A stretch of DNA of 64,000 nt from Sepioteuthis lessoniana. Lineage: Eukaryota > Mollusca > Cephalopoda > Myopsida > Loliginidae. The notes beneath the pieces were generated by a model. It was not told the origin of the DNA. It did no database searches and saw only the letters and a list, made by a program, of their open reading frames with translations. Below are positions 34,007-46,014 of this stretch, one piece after another (the stretch's first letter is position 1; every line of letters begins with the position of its first letter). The stretch lies in assembly GCA_963585895.1 (NCBI GenBank), contig OY757934.1:34232768-34296767 (forward strand), read 5' to 3'. Both the position numbers and the translations under genes were made by a program.

Positions 34007-35206
34007 GAAATGTTTACTTATGACGAAAGATGAACAATTTTAATTTAAACAATTTCAATAATCAGATGATGAGTTGCGGTGGTTGCTAAATATTCTAGAA
34101 TATCTATTTGATCTATTATCATCGTTTTACTAAGAATTGTTATTGGTATTACATTACATTTAACATTGGGCCTTACGAAAAGTTACTTTCAGAAAGTATT
34201 TGTATTGCCCTAAATTAATTTATTTGCTAGTGATAACAAAAATAAACCAGTAGTGGTAAGACCATATCAGGTGTTTATAAAATCTCCTGGTTTAAGGATT
34301 TGAGTAAAATCCACGATTATATGGAGAAGGAATAAGAGAAAAGCTATCGTTAATATCTGGAAGACATTATTATGTAATTATAATTTCACTACATTCAATT
34401 ATATAGTCTTTCATTCTTCCAAATTTGATTTCTTTTATTGCTCTGAGTAGAGAGAAGAAATAGCTGAAAGAAATAGGGTAATAATTTAGAGGTAATATTA
34501 TTCTTCGTAGTAAGCTATGCATATTACAAAGATGACTACAACTATGATCAAATGATAAAGGAGGCAAGTTATCATGCGATGCCAAATTCGATCATAAAGC
34601 GTTGCGAGTAGCTACAAAGGCAACACTGAAAAATCTCCGACAGTAACAAGCTTTAATTCTCATAGCAAATTCCTAATCTCAAGAACTGCAAACCGACTCT
34701 TTTGGTTAGTCACGAAGCTAAAAAAATATGACAATATTATATGTATCTAAAACAAAGTTATATTCATGTTGATAAATAATCGATTTGATAGTTATTTGAT
34801 CATGCAGATATGATCACAATATGATAAGACGAGAAACCTATTCCTTTTGCACGACAGGAAGTTGTCAATTATCTTTATCAATTTTATTTTTGACATTGCA
34901 ATGTTCATATAAGAGAAATATTTGATGATATGGGGATTTTAAAGCACGGCTAGCTTTTGTTATCGTTCACCAGCCCAGTGGATTGGAAAATGGACTTATT
35001 CACTTGAATATTCTCTGCTTATCTTGTCACAATTGATATAACCGTAAACTCGTCGCATAAGTTCAGTTTCCTTATCAGTTTATCATCGAGAAGAAAGATT
35101 TTAATATCATTGACAAAACGGCAAAAATTACACTTGGAATAAAAACAGTTTGTCGTTTCAGTGGCTGTCTTCCTCTGTCTGTCTGTCTGTCTTTATTTCA
35201 GTCTGT
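34007..35206. other. AT-rich spacer, nothing recognised
   Basis: No supported feature over about 1.2 kb. Confidence 0.5.

Positions 35207-35278
<72 letters not shown>
35207..35278 (+). repeat. (CA)n(TA)n compound microsatellite
   Basis: About 20 CA units then about 12 TA units. Confidence 0.97.
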
Positions 35279-35479
35279 GAATGGATAAAAATATCATTAG
35301 TTTAATTTTGATTTGTAATTTTGGTTCTGAAATTTCCACAGTATGATGTTCAAACTAAGGGATTAATAAGCATGTGTTACGTTCACGAGGAATGAAATCA
35401 TGTTAATAGATATTTGTTCTATAAAATGAAATCATTTTTCAGTTTTTAATTATTTACTACTGACTTATTGGTGTATTGA

Positions 35480-35508
35480 CGTATATATATATATATATAT
35501 ATATATAG
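35480..35508 (+). repeat. (TA)n microsatellite
   Basis: About 14 units, followed by a short GATA run. Confidence 0.95.
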
Positions 35509-35955
35509 ATAGATAGAATAGAAATAAGAAAAGTGCTCAATGCTTTTATTAGCAGAGTAGGTTTAAAACATAGAATAATAAAATCATGTTCCCGCTGAGC
35601 CCAGTCCCTTACTTAGAGTTAATATATTGTATACAATCATCAGACAAAAAGAGAAGTAAAGAAACAAGGAGACCTTGATTTAGGTTTAAAAAGAATTGGT
35701 CACATGACATGATGTTTGCGCATGTGACGAAAATAAATTATTGATAGACTTTTACGATCTGAACCAGGCAAAAAATTTCAGATATTTCCATCTGGTGGTA
35801 AATTGCAGAAAATAAATTCATTCATAAGTCTATATTTTTCTTCTTCATTATTTTGGTATTCCAGAATGAATGATATTTCTTCCAGACTTGGAAATCTGTA
35901 CTTATTATAACTTCTTCAATAAGCAGGAAATGTTTTCACTATATACGATTTTATC

Positions 35956-36105
35956 ATGGAGGATATAATTTAAATCCTTTATTTCCCATACATAGCTTGA
36001 TAATGTAGTACTATCCAAATATTTTCTTTATGGAGGATATAATAGTTTAATCCTTTATTTCCCATACATAGCTTGATAATGTAGTACTATCCAAATACAT
36101 TTTTT
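35956..36105 (+). repeat. 74-bp tandem duplication
   Basis: 35956-36029 and 36030-36105 share ATGGAGGATATAAT and TCCTTTATTTCCCATACATA with minor changes. The pair ends just before a mariner. Confidence 0.93.
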
Positions 36106-36112
36106 ATGATTA

Positions 36113-37133
36113 TGCAGTCAATCTGAAAAGTAACGGAACTGAGTGGGCAGTATGAGTTGCGGGTGAAAGAGAAATAGGTTGATTATATTATCCTCTAAAA
36201 TGATATCTTGGGAGTATATAACTGTATTCCCAACTTTCTGGAACTTTTGTATTTTTTCATATGCTGAGGGACGAACAATGGACACCAAGTAATGTTATCT
36301 TCGGTTGGGGAAAACTTCGTCTCAAGTACTTGAAATGCTTCAGCAAGTTTATGGAGATAACAGCATGCTGTGCACAAATGATTTTGAGTGGTACAAGGAA
36401 TTCAAAGAGGGTCATGAGGAGGTGAAAGATGACTCCAGGAGCGAGGGACCTTCAACTAGCAGGACCAAGGTTAACGTCAAGCTGATAAGGCAGGTGGTGT
36501 GTGGTGATCGTCAGTTGACTGTTTGAATGATCGCAACTCAGCTGGACACGAAAAAGGACAGTATGTGGAAGATGATCACAGAAGATTAGGACATGCGGAA
36601 AGTCTGCTCAAAAATGGTGCTCAGACTGCTGAATGACGATCAGAAAGAGTTCCTCATACTGGTGAGTCAGGAAATTATCGAGCGTCTTAAAACTGAACCA
36701 GTCATCACTGGTGATCAGGGTTTTTAAGTAAGATCCGGAAACCAAACGCCAAAGTAGTCAGTTAAAGTCTTCGATGTCATCGAGACCGAAGAAAGCAAGA
36801 AAAAGTCAAAAGTCAAAGTCATCTTCATGTGAAGGATATAGACTATAGCAAGTTCTTGCCACAGGGTCAGATGATCAATCAGCGAGTCAAGAAGGAGATC
36901 ATGCAGTGTATTCTTTGTTCAGTGAGCGAGAAGAAACGAGAGTTGTGGCAAGACAAATTGTGGCTGCTTCATCACGACAATGCACCTGCTCACTATACCC
37001 TAAGCATCCGGAAGTTCCAGACAGAGAGGTACATCACCGTACGGGAACAGCTTTGAACGGGAAAGCATGTAGTTGTTTGAAATTGAAATATATTGCTTGT
37101 GAGAGCAGTCCTGTTACTTTTTAGCACACCTCG
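36113..37133 (+). pseudogene. Mariner-family DNA transposon, degenerate
   Basis: About 1.02 kb bounded by TA and imperfect terminal inverted repeats that share AAAAGTAAC and GGAC/GGAAC. 36305-36526 encodes the N-terminal helix-turn-helix part (VLEMLQQVYGDNSM, then KEGHEEVKDDSRS). Downstream pieces read ITGDQG (first catalytic Asp, about 36703), FLPQGQMINQRVKKEI (about 36850) and HHDNAPAH (second catalytic Asp, about 36975). The region of the third Asp is deleted and several stops are present. Full-length relatives are nearer 1.3 kb, so about 0.25 kb is missing. It cannot encode a working transposase. Confidence 0.88.
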
Positions 37134-37164
37134 TACACCTCCTTTTTTTCAAATTTAATTTCGT

Positions 37165-37375
37165 TGCACTGGTGTATATCCATTATTATCATTATGGGTA
37201 TCATCATTATTATTAGTAGTAGTACCATCCTTTCTGTAAGTAACTTTTTATAAGACTTTGTCTTAATGATAATGTCTTATATATATCCATTCATTGTTAT
37301 CATTATCAGTATCATCATTATTATCATAGTTAGTGTCATCCCTTTTGTCTGTAACTTTGTATAATACACTGTCAA
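37165..37375 (+). repeat. Diverged tandem duplication, about 118-bp unit
   Basis: Two copies of a segment with ATATCCATT, ATCATCATTATTATT and GTAACTTTTTATAA/GTAACTTTGTATAA. Confidence 0.7.
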
Positions 37376-37847
37376 TAAGAGAAAAACCGTTCAAAGGACA
37401 TTTCACTTTATTGCTACGGTTGCATGTGGCGTTCTGGTTGTTTTTATTGAAACAATCTGCTGACTGTTGCTGATTTTTCCAAGTGTTTTTTCATCGAATG
37501 GAAAAATATAATCCTCATGTTTGTTCTGACAGTTTTGCAAGGTTGGAACTGCATTGTAGCTCTGTTTATAATGAGTCTACAGTTGACTTGCTTATTGCTT
37601 TGAGAATAAATCAATTTATTAAATATCACGCTATTGTTTTAGAACTATTTTATACTCTATTTTAGCCCAGTCTGACATGTTAGCGTTGCTGGAATTTGTG
37701 GCTCACTTGTATGCAATGGGCTGATGTACGTGTTTAGTGATTTTTGTTCTATTGTCTGACTTCGTATTTATATATACCGGTATGTCGTTTTCTCTATGGT
37801 TGACATTCATCATTATTCAAATTGGATATAACGTTCAAATGTTGACC

Positions 37848-38012
37848 GTTTTTGAAATAGACATTACTTTTGTTTCGTCTCTAATGGAATCATTTGATGG
37901 TAGCTTTTGTGTTTATCCATTGATTTGATTCAAGTGTTCTCAAGATGATATTACAAATATTTTCTAATGTTATTTTGTGCCAATGAATCCAATTTGTTGC
38001 TTTTTTGTGAGG
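37848..38012 (+). repeat. Interspersed repeat R, copy 1
   Basis: Matches 46498-46665 over about 160 bp (GTGTTCTCAA, ATGTTATTTTGTGCCAATG). Family not recognised. Confidence 0.65.
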
Positions 38013-38069
38013 ATTAAGAGTCTGGATTCTGAGTTAGCAATAAAAATTTCCTTATGTTTTAAATATCTT

Positions 38070-38360
38070 AATGGCTCCAGTTCTGAAGCTCCTGGGAGTA
38101 TGGAGTACCCATTCATTGTCATTACTCCCAGGTCCACTCTAATCCGGAGTTTTATTCTGTTAAGGTGCCGTCTTTGGTTCAAGTAGATCTTTTCGGAAAT
38201 TATTAGAATGAATTACTTCCAATTATATAACTATGTGCTGAAAGAAAAGTTTATTAAATAGGAATAGTAACTTGAAAACATTGCTAAAATTATTAGTATA
38301 AGATAGGTATAATTTCAAGCACATTACTGTGTGCAAATAATTTGTATTTGTTGGGTATCA
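38070..38360 (+). mobile_element. SINE-B, 5'-truncated, with diverged tail repeats
   Basis: Recognisable from GCTCCAGTTC through TCATTACTCCCAGGTCCACTCT, then weak tail repeats ending ACTGTGTGCAAATAA. Confidence 0.6.
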
Positions 38361-38850
38361 CCTACCTTTTCGGCATAATGAGCTGTTCCATCTGCCATAT
38401 ATGGCAGTAGCGGAGATCAGTCTGGGAAGTATAAGCCTACGAGTCAGACCAGAAGAGCCGTTCCTATTGTTGAAGTATATTATTACTCTATCACTAATCC
38501 TATGTTCTTATTACTAACAGTCTCTCTCTTGTAAATACTCTTTCCTGTAAATATAACTATTTCCTCACATATTGTGGTTTGTCTTATTATTACTACTACT
38601 TGTGTTCACTAACTAGAACAGAACAGTATTATATGATTTGTTCCATCAAAATGAGGATGACAAGTTTCACCTGGGTGTATTATATGCAAGGGATTTTTGT
38701 TATCTAGATACACCCCTTATGTTGGAACCTGTGAAAGTATTGATCTTTATTTGTAATCCATTACATTATATTACCAGTACGTTAAATTTTTAACAACTTG
38801 AAGCATTTATTTAGTTTATTAAAATTTTCTGCCTTTGTATATGTATATAT
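38361..38850. other. Spacer, nothing recognised
   Basis: Slightly more complex sequence around 38380-38460; no element ends found. Confidence 0.45.
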
Positions 38851-39352
38851 TGTTGTATAGTGGCTCATACCACGTAACTTCTAGTATCGCAGAAGTATAA
38901 AAGACGCCGTGCCACTCAAGCAGAAGCAGAAGCAGAGAGACAGCTATGAAAGGACGTCGGTCAGTAGTAACACCAACTTTGGACGTAACACCAACAGCGC
39001 GAGACTTACAATACTAGTCGGACTGTACCACTGAAGTTAATGAATGATTAACTATACAAGTTAGACGAACCAGACACGCAGGACACTGCTAGAGAAGCAA
39101 GGACGAACTCATCAGTGATGTATTCCTATGGACCCCCGCATATGGCCAAGCAAAAGCAGGACGACCAGCTCGAACATACATACAGCAGCTATGTGAGGAT
39201 ACGGGATGTAATTCTGAAGACCTGTCAGAAGCGATGAATGAAAGAGAGGAGTGGCGAGAGAGGGTCAGGGATATCCGTGCTAGCGGCATGACATGATGAT
39301 GATGATGATGATGAACTCTATTGTACTGAATATCTTTTCCTTACCACGATAC

Positions 39353-39356
<4 letters not shown>
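38851..39356 (+). mobile_element. Solo LTR with TATA box, interrupted by LINE-2
   Basis: It starts TGTTGTATAGTGG and ends CCACGATACAACG, an inverted match over 13 bases with two changes. GTATAAAAGACG near 38896 looks like the LTR promoter. Without the LINE-2 insert (39049-39313) it is about 240 bp. The right flank is a GT array, so a target duplication cannot be judged, and the final CA has become CG. Confidence 0.6.
39049..39313 (+). mobile_element. LINE-2 fragment f
   Basis: A 5'-truncated 3' end encoding QVRRTRHAGHC-like, ELISDVFLWTPAYG and EEWRERVRDIR residues, with a GATGATGATGATGATGA tail. AACT occurs on both sides within the LTR. Confidence 0.88.

Positions 39357-39402
<46 letters not shown>
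39357..39402 (+). repeat. (GT)n microsatellite
   Basis: About 23 units at the end of the solo LTR. Confidence 0.97.
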
Positions 39403-39407
<5 letters not shown>

Positions 39408-40077
39408 CAATTCTGCTCCTATTCGCTCTCTAACCATTATTCATATCGACAAACACATGCCTGGTCAAATGTTTAGTATTACTCACCAATTGATAGTTTT
39501 TGTTTTGTGATCTTTTTTAGCTTATTATATATTTTAAATAAAATTTTCTTTCATTTCATCTATCCTAGCGTTTGGATAATATTAAATAACATTCCCCATA
39601 GTAAATCACTGAGAGGATTTATATAGAATTCCATTTATCAATTCTCCAATCCAAATGAGAAAAACACAATCTGATAAAAATAAAATTAAAAAAAATGAAG
39701 TTGAAAGGTCAATATAATCAAACTATTATTAATCTTAATAGAACAAATGATATACATAGTAATAAGTATGTACATCACTGTTTATGAAATATTCTCGGCA
39801 CCGATTTTAACAATTATTTTTATTTCGTAGGTGGGCCAAAGGAACCCAGAATCATTCATTTATGGTGCCTTGTCAAAACTCATGGATAGCTTAGACTGGT
39901 GCATGGCGTTTACTGAATCATATCCCATGAATACTCAGTGACATTCAAATTGGGTGGTTGCTAATCAGTACCTCGTAACTGTGACTAGTACAATGGGATG
40001 TTGCAATTCAGGTTTTGTATAGCTGAGAGTTATCCTGTGACGAGATTACATGTTTAGGTACAAGATGAGATTTAGGT
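39403..40077. other. AT-rich spacer, nothing recognised
   Basis: No supported feature. Confidence 0.5.
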
Positions 40078-40706
40078 ACAAGATGAGATCTCATCCTCTT
40101 GATAATGTAGCCCATTACTCCTGCTATACATAGTAAAGTGCTTCATTTTCCAAATATAAATGAAGCCTTGCCATACAAGATGAGATCTTATACTCTTGAT
40201 AATGTAGCCCATTACCCCTGTTATCTATAGTAGAGTGCCACATTTTCCAAGTACAGATGAAGCCTCTCCATACAAGATGAGATCTTATCTTCTTGATAAT
40301 TGATGTGGACCTAGATTGGGACCACGAAAAGACAACTCGGGACACGGTATAAGTTTAAAGATATATTGAAGTAACAAGATACAGAGAAAAGTAGTGGCGT
40401 AAGCTGGGCTTACTTGTCAGTCGGATATCGATAGATTATTCAATATCTTCGAGAGTACTTGGCTCTCGATTAATATAGAATTCGGAAGAGTCCATGAATG
40501 GGTAGGTAACGGTCCCATAACAATAATGTAGTCAATTATCCCCACTATCTATAGTAAAGTGCCTCATTTTCCAAGTACAAATGAAGCCTCTCCATACAAG
40601 ATGAGATCTTATCCTCTTGATAATGTAGCCCATTACAGCCGCTATCCATAGTAAAGTGCTTAATTTTCCAAATATAAGTGAAGCCTCTCCATACAACCCC
40701 CTTGGA
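40078..40706 (+). repeat. 97-bp satellite, about four units, split by a solo LTR
   Basis: The units contain TACAAGATGAGATCTTATC, GATAATGTAGCCCATTAC and TTTTCCAAGTACAAATGAAG, repeated with a period of 96-97 bp. Two to three units lie left of 40301 and two right of 40522. Confidence 0.92.
40301..40522 (-). mobile_element. Solo LTR, 222 bp, with 5-bp target duplication
   Basis: It starts TGATGTGGACC and ends GGTCCCATAACA, with ATAAT on both sides (40296-40300, 40523-40527). Removing it restores the satellite monomer (GATAATGTAG). Strand is a guess from a TATATTAAT box in minus orientation. Confidence 0.85.
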
Positions 40707-41367
40707 TTCAAGGTAAAATACAGTGTGACATAATAAGCTCTTCAGTTCCTGCGTGCACATAGTTAGGATCAGTAATGCATGTAGGTGCGAGCATGTTTAG
40801 ATAAAAATGCATTCGTATAGGCTTAACATATATGTATGTATATGTACGTGAGGGTGAGTATATCTGTACTTGTGTGCGTTTGCACAGATAGTCGATATGT
40901 ATGTATGTATATGGATGTGTGTGTATAGCTAGACGATTTAGAAAGACTGGTAGATTTTAATGGGTGATAAAATAAAAAGGGAAGCATTTCTTGATGGGGA
41001 TGAAAGAGTTAGTTTTTAATGTTCGTCATGATCAGAGGTATTCGATGTAAGCGCAGTTAGAGGTTAGTAGACAATAGTATCATTTTTGAGTACTTTAGAT
41101 TTTGTGTAGTCCATACTAGAAGTGTGGGAGTTCTTTTTCTGGAAAGAAAGGATCCATTTACTAAGATTTTATTTAAATGTGGCACAAGGCCGAATGAATG
41201 AGGCATCCAATCAAACTCAAACTTACTCTCACAAGGCACCCACAAGGATTTATGTATTTAGAAAAACAATCAGAAGATAGTCGAGCTGAAACCCAATACT
41301 GAGATGGCTTTACTGGGCTTCATCCAATGTGGCTGAACGGAATGTAGACTTAAAAATTTATGTCCAG
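40707..41367. other. Spacer, nothing recognised
   Basis: No supported feature. Confidence 0.5.
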
Positions 41368-42256
41368 TCGGCAGGGGCTGTAGAATACACTGATTGCTTC
41401 TCTGCAGAGGGGTAAGACCCCGCCCCCAACGAGTGTCCTGGATATGGCACTTAACAATCTAATAGTGAGGTTGCAGTAATGCTGGAGCTTTGAGGAATGC
41501 AGAGCACTCCTTCATAGCCATCACTCCCAGCTCTATTCTGGTCCCGGGTGGTAGCACCTGATAAGGGTCCTATCTATGGGCTAAATAGAACTAAACTGTG
41601 GTTTGAGTTTATTGTTTCTGGCATTTAAACAGCGAATTTATGCTAAACTGAATTGTTTAAAATAGAATTGTTTTGACATTTTAACTGCGTACTTATGCTT
41701 AACAGAATTGCTCGAAATAGAACTGTTTTCACCTCTAAACTGTGTTCTTATGCTAAACTGAATTATCTGAAATAAAAATGTTTTGACATTAACTCTGAGT
41801 ATTGCCCTGTCGGCTGGGGCTGTAAAATATACCGACTGCACCTCTGCAGAGGGGTAAGACCCCTCTGCCGAGTGTCCTAGATATGACACTAAACAACCAG
41901 ATAGTGAGGTTCCAGTGATGCCGGAGCTTTGCCGTTGCTCCCAGGTCCACTCTGGCCCGGAATGGTAGCACCCGATAGGGCTCCATCTATGGGTTAAATA
42001 GAACTAAGCATATACTTATGCTAAACTGAATTGTTTGAATTAGAACTGTTTAAACTAAATAGCTTAAAATGAAATGTTTTTGACAATTAAACTGTGTACT
42101 TATGCTAAACTGAACTGCTTGAAATAGAAATGTTTTGACATCGAAACTGCGTACTTAAGCCGAACTGAATTGTTTGAAATAGAACTAACTGCATAAAAAT
42201 GGATTCGGCGTTAAATAACCTACAAAGGTTGATATGCCATAAAACACAATCATCCT
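41368..42256 (+). mobile_element. SINE-B tandem composite (two heads, two repeat arrays, one 3' end)
   Basis: Head 1 (41368-41592) is followed by three 55-bp units (GCTAAACTGAATTG recurs at 41642, 41697 and 41752). Head 2 (41800-42003) is followed by three or four more units and the SINE-2-like 3' end GGATTCGGCGTTAAATAACC (from about 42199). The heads contain CTGTAGAATACACTG and GAGTGTCCTGGATATGGCAC. Confidence 0.85.
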
Positions 42257-42648
42257 AGACTTACATAAGTGTTTGGAGCTGACAGTTGATCAGGTGGAGA
42301 GACGAAATTTCGTCTGCTTTTCGTGATTCTGATTGTAATTATTTTTTCTAAGTGTCACACGTTTCACCCCCGATCAGAAATATAGAAGAAAAAAAAACAA
42401 AAAAACAGCATCTATATTCTCCGATTTTTTTTTTTTTTTTTTTTGTTTAGTTTTTTTTGTAAAGCTTACTTGCGGCTTGTCTGATTTCGATCAAGACCTG
42501 CAAACAATTAATCTTTTCTTAAAAGAATCCGCACCGTCTGGAGTTTGATCATTGCCGGCAAAATGGTGCAAGCTGCAAAGAGAAATTACTACGACAGTTT
42601 ATTTAGTTCCAAACAAAGCCTGCCAATAAAACCTGACAAAAATAAGAT
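42257..42648. other. Spacer with a poly-T run
   Basis: A run of about 20 T near 42425; nothing else recognised. Confidence 0.5.
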
Positions 42649-42912
42649 AAGTAAAGTAAGTAAAGTTGGCGACCGTAGTCGAGGGTGACCCGAAGGCTCC
42701 CTTTTCGATAGCTACTACACCAAGGTGTCGGGGAGGGCGCTACTCCTTTCCCTGGATCGCTCCACTTTACCCTTGATCCGTACCTTATAATGCTGAGTGT
42801 TAAGCAAGGAGGCATCAAGTACCATTTTTTGAGTCTTTGGTATGACTCGACCTGGGATTGAACCCAGGTCTCCCGGGCCATTGGCGAACACTCAAACCGC
42901 TAGGCCAATGTC
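42649..42912 (-). mobile_element. SINE-1, full length
   Basis: A near-consensus copy with GTAAGTAAAG tail repeats at the left and B box GGTTCAATCCC in minus orientation. Confidence 0.9.
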
Positions 42913-43274
42913 CTTGTCAAATTAGTAAGTAATCAAAGATCCACTTAATAATCCATAATATTTTTTTGTGGGTGCCTATCTCTTGGTATAAATAGACAAC
43001 AAGGAAGACTGTATACCGGTATCTGTTTTGTTGCTAAACCAATCATGAAAGCAGAATGCCAGCTTTTAACTTCAACACGAAGTTTTGTCTTCACAGAATT
43101 CACCAAACATTTAACACCGAGGTTTATTCAATTTTATAGATATTAAAATTAATGCTACATTAGCATTTTCTAAAATTCTACCATTTCAACAAAAAGCAAT
43201 GTAAATACAGTTATACAAGACATTTAAAAACATCACAAACTACAAACATAATGAAGAAGGTTAAATGACAAATA

Positions 43275-43545
43275 AAGTAAAAGTAAAGTTGGCGACCGCA
43301 GTCGAGGGCGACCAGAAGGCTCCCTTTTCAGCAGCTACTACACCAAGGTGTTGGGGAGGGCGCTACTCCTTTCCCTGGACTGCTCCACTTTACCTTTGAT
43401 ACGTACCTTATAATACTGAGTGTTAAGCAAGGGGGTATCTTGTACCATTTTTTTAAGTCTTTGGAATGACTCGACCTGGGATTGAACCCCGGTCTCACTG
43501 ACCATTAGGCGAACACTCTACCCACTAGACCAGTGAGACGGTTTC
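43275..43545 (-). mobile_element. SINE-1, full length with 11-bp target duplication
   Basis: AATGACAAATA is repeated at 43264-43274 and 43546-43556. The tail is AAGTAAAAGTAAAG in this orientation. Confidence 0.92.
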
Positions 43546-43896
43546 AATGACAAATAGACATCACATTTTATCCAGAACATGCTCAAATGTATTTATTTTG
43601 TATAAACAAATTCTGATTCAGTGTATATCGTGTTTGTCTTGGGTGATGTTTCCATTAACATCTTTGATCTCCTCAGAATTATAACTACAAGAATAAAGAA
43701 AACAGATTTTGATTAGATTATGGCTTGCTGTACACAAATTAAGTTTCTTAGTATTTCCATTTTAAAAATCTAAGAAACAAGTTATATAAATTCTAACATT
43801 TGCCTTAAGTTTTATATGAGTTTAAACATATATTTAGTGAATAAATAAGAATTTTTTGTCATTTCTGGAGCAGACAGATGTTTATATGAGTGCAAA
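43546..43896. other. AT-rich spacer, nothing recognised
   Basis: No supported feature. Confidence 0.5.
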
Positions 43897-43935
<39 letters not shown>

Positions 43936-43936
43936 A
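43897..43936 (+). repeat. (ATCT)n microsatellite
   Basis: About ten units. Confidence 0.97.
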
Positions 43937-44096
43937 GTGCATAAGGGCCTTGTACTGAATTGTGAATGTAACAATATGCAATAAATATATATCTATCAAT
44001 CACGGTAGCAAATGCGTTTTGAAAATCTTTCTATATGCGTATTAAATCTTGCAAAAAACATTTTATGCCTATATCAACGTATGAATGCTTGCTATT

Positions 44097-44111
44097 CTCT
44101 CTCTCTCTCTG

Positions 44112-44181
<70 letters not shown>

Positions 44182-44297
44182 TCCCCTCTCTCTCTCTCTC
44201 CCCATATATATATATATGTATATATATATATATTCATCCTCTCTCTCTTTCTCTTCTTCTTCTTCTTCTTCTTCTTCTTCTTCTTCTTCTTCTTCTT
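44097..44297 (+). repeat. Compound microsatellite (CT)n(AT)n(CT)n(AT)n(CTT)n
   Basis: Successive arrays over 200 bp. All long frames here are translations of the repeats. Confidence 0.97.
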
Positions 44298-45596
44298 GCA
44301 CACACACATCTTTAAATATATTATTGAGGAATATTTGGTCAATGACAACTGTGCTTTTCCTTTTTATGTTTTTTTTCTTTTCTCTAGCTTTCTTGCTATT
44401 TTCTTTGTGTCTGTGTCCAGTTGATTGAGAGGGTGCACTAAATTCTGATCCAAAGTACTTTCGATTGTGTCCATCGATCTTTTTCAGAATTAGTTTTTAT
44501 AGTGATTGTTTGTTTTTGGTTAATTTGAGTGCAAAAATTATTTTGTTAGAGGGGTTTATTATTGGTGGAGGTTGTTTGGTCAGCTTGTCAGTTATTGAAG
44601 ATATTTTATATTTATTCTAGGAATATACTTTACATATTTCTAAAAAAAAGAAGCTAGTATTTGCACCAGGTTCTATTTCTGCAGTTTGAAATTCTGAGCC
44701 ATCCAGAGTTTTGAACAAAGGAAATTCAGTGTATATTATTGACGAACTTACAACGATAAAGAACATACACATGCTTCTGGAAAATTTACCAAACCACAAG
44801 AAGTTAAATCGTGCCTTAGCATTGTGAATTACAGTGGTTTAACAAGTACATTTATATAATCTTTGTGTATCATATAAAAGAGTGTTATATGGGAATAACG
44901 AGCAATTAGAGAATTAAATGAATGTTTTAGGGAAGATGTAAATAGTTATTTATTACTTGACAGCATACATCATTATTATGTCTAAACTTTTCTTGAGTTA
45001 CTTCCATTGTCTAGGATTAAATTGAGAGAACGATTTCCACTTGAGGGTAGAAACGAAGAACTCTTTATCAAAAATCATTATTCTTCTATATCTGATAGTA
45101 AAATAATGGCAAGATTCTGCTAAGTGATTATATTTTGAAAAAGAAAAGAATATTATTGTACTGGGCTCAACTCCAGCTGTATGTGATTATTGAAACCAAA
45201 TAATTATCGTAGAATAATTAGTTAATTGGGATTATAATTGGATGAAAAATACAATGCAATCTTTATGTAAATTTTCATTGGGTGGGAAATGTCGAGGATA
45301 GATTTAACAGTTTATTCTTTAATCTTTATCTAGGTTAACTTCTATTTTTGGATTGATTTGGTCATCATCAATTGTTGGAAAAATAAGGCATAAGGAATTG
45401 CGTGTATACTCTTGTATAGGTCGAATTTCGAAGATCAACTGCTTTGGCCAAAAAATAAATAAGCTTTGTCATATGGAAATTTCAATACAATGAGAAGAAC
45501 TAGGAACTAACCTTAGTTTCAAAAATTGATCCCATAAAGTAACGGTTTCGGAACTAAGTCAAGAGTCGATCTACACATTATATCGACTTATACACG

Positions 45597-45597
<1 letters not shown>
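44298..45597. other. AT-rich spacer, nothing recognised
   Basis: No supported feature over about 1.3 kb. Confidence 0.5.
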
Positions 45598-45650
<53 letters not shown>

Positions 45651-45655
45651 TAAAC

Positions 45656-45695
<40 letters not shown>
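45598..45695 (+). repeat. (TA)n microsatellite
   Basis: About 49 units with a few C interruptions; it lies 35 bp upstream of a SINE-3. Confidence 0.97.
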
Positions 45696-45696
<1 letters not shown>

Positions 45697-45730
45697 GTAT
45701 CTTTGAAAGAAAGGGTATGGAGATATGTTC

Positions 45731-46014
45731 CGTAGTGTAATGGTTATCGTCGTAGGAAATGGACACGGTGACACGAGTTCAAATCCTGGACAAGACTGAT
45801 TGCATTTCACATAGCACTAATACCCTTGGGAAAGGTATGAATCCAATTATTCTCCCTCCAGCTGTGGGTAAATAGTAGGGCAGACTAGGTTCTTAAGCCT
45901 TGGTTTGGCAACTAGTCTAGGAGAAGGAAAACTCTGAATTCAAACCTATTAAACTTCGCTTAAAAATTGACCTTGTGTCATATCCTGCCCGAGCTGAGGG
46001 GTTGGGTAAATATG
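45731..46014 (+). mobile_element. SINE-3, full length with 9-bp target duplication
   Basis: Near-consensus copy. GATATGTTC is repeated at 45722-45730 and 46015-46023. Confidence 0.92.

Noticed and set aside
35620-35660. CTGATGA on the minus strand
   Set aside because: Followed by a short palindrome, but lacks GAAA and the other hammerhead parts.
40078-40706. CRISPR-like array
   Set aside because: Whole 97-bp units repeat without unique spacers; this is satellite DNA in a eukaryote-type context.
44012-44428. Long overlapping plus-strand frames with Ser-Leu and Tyr-Ile runs
   Set aside because: Direct translation of CT, AT and CTT arrays.
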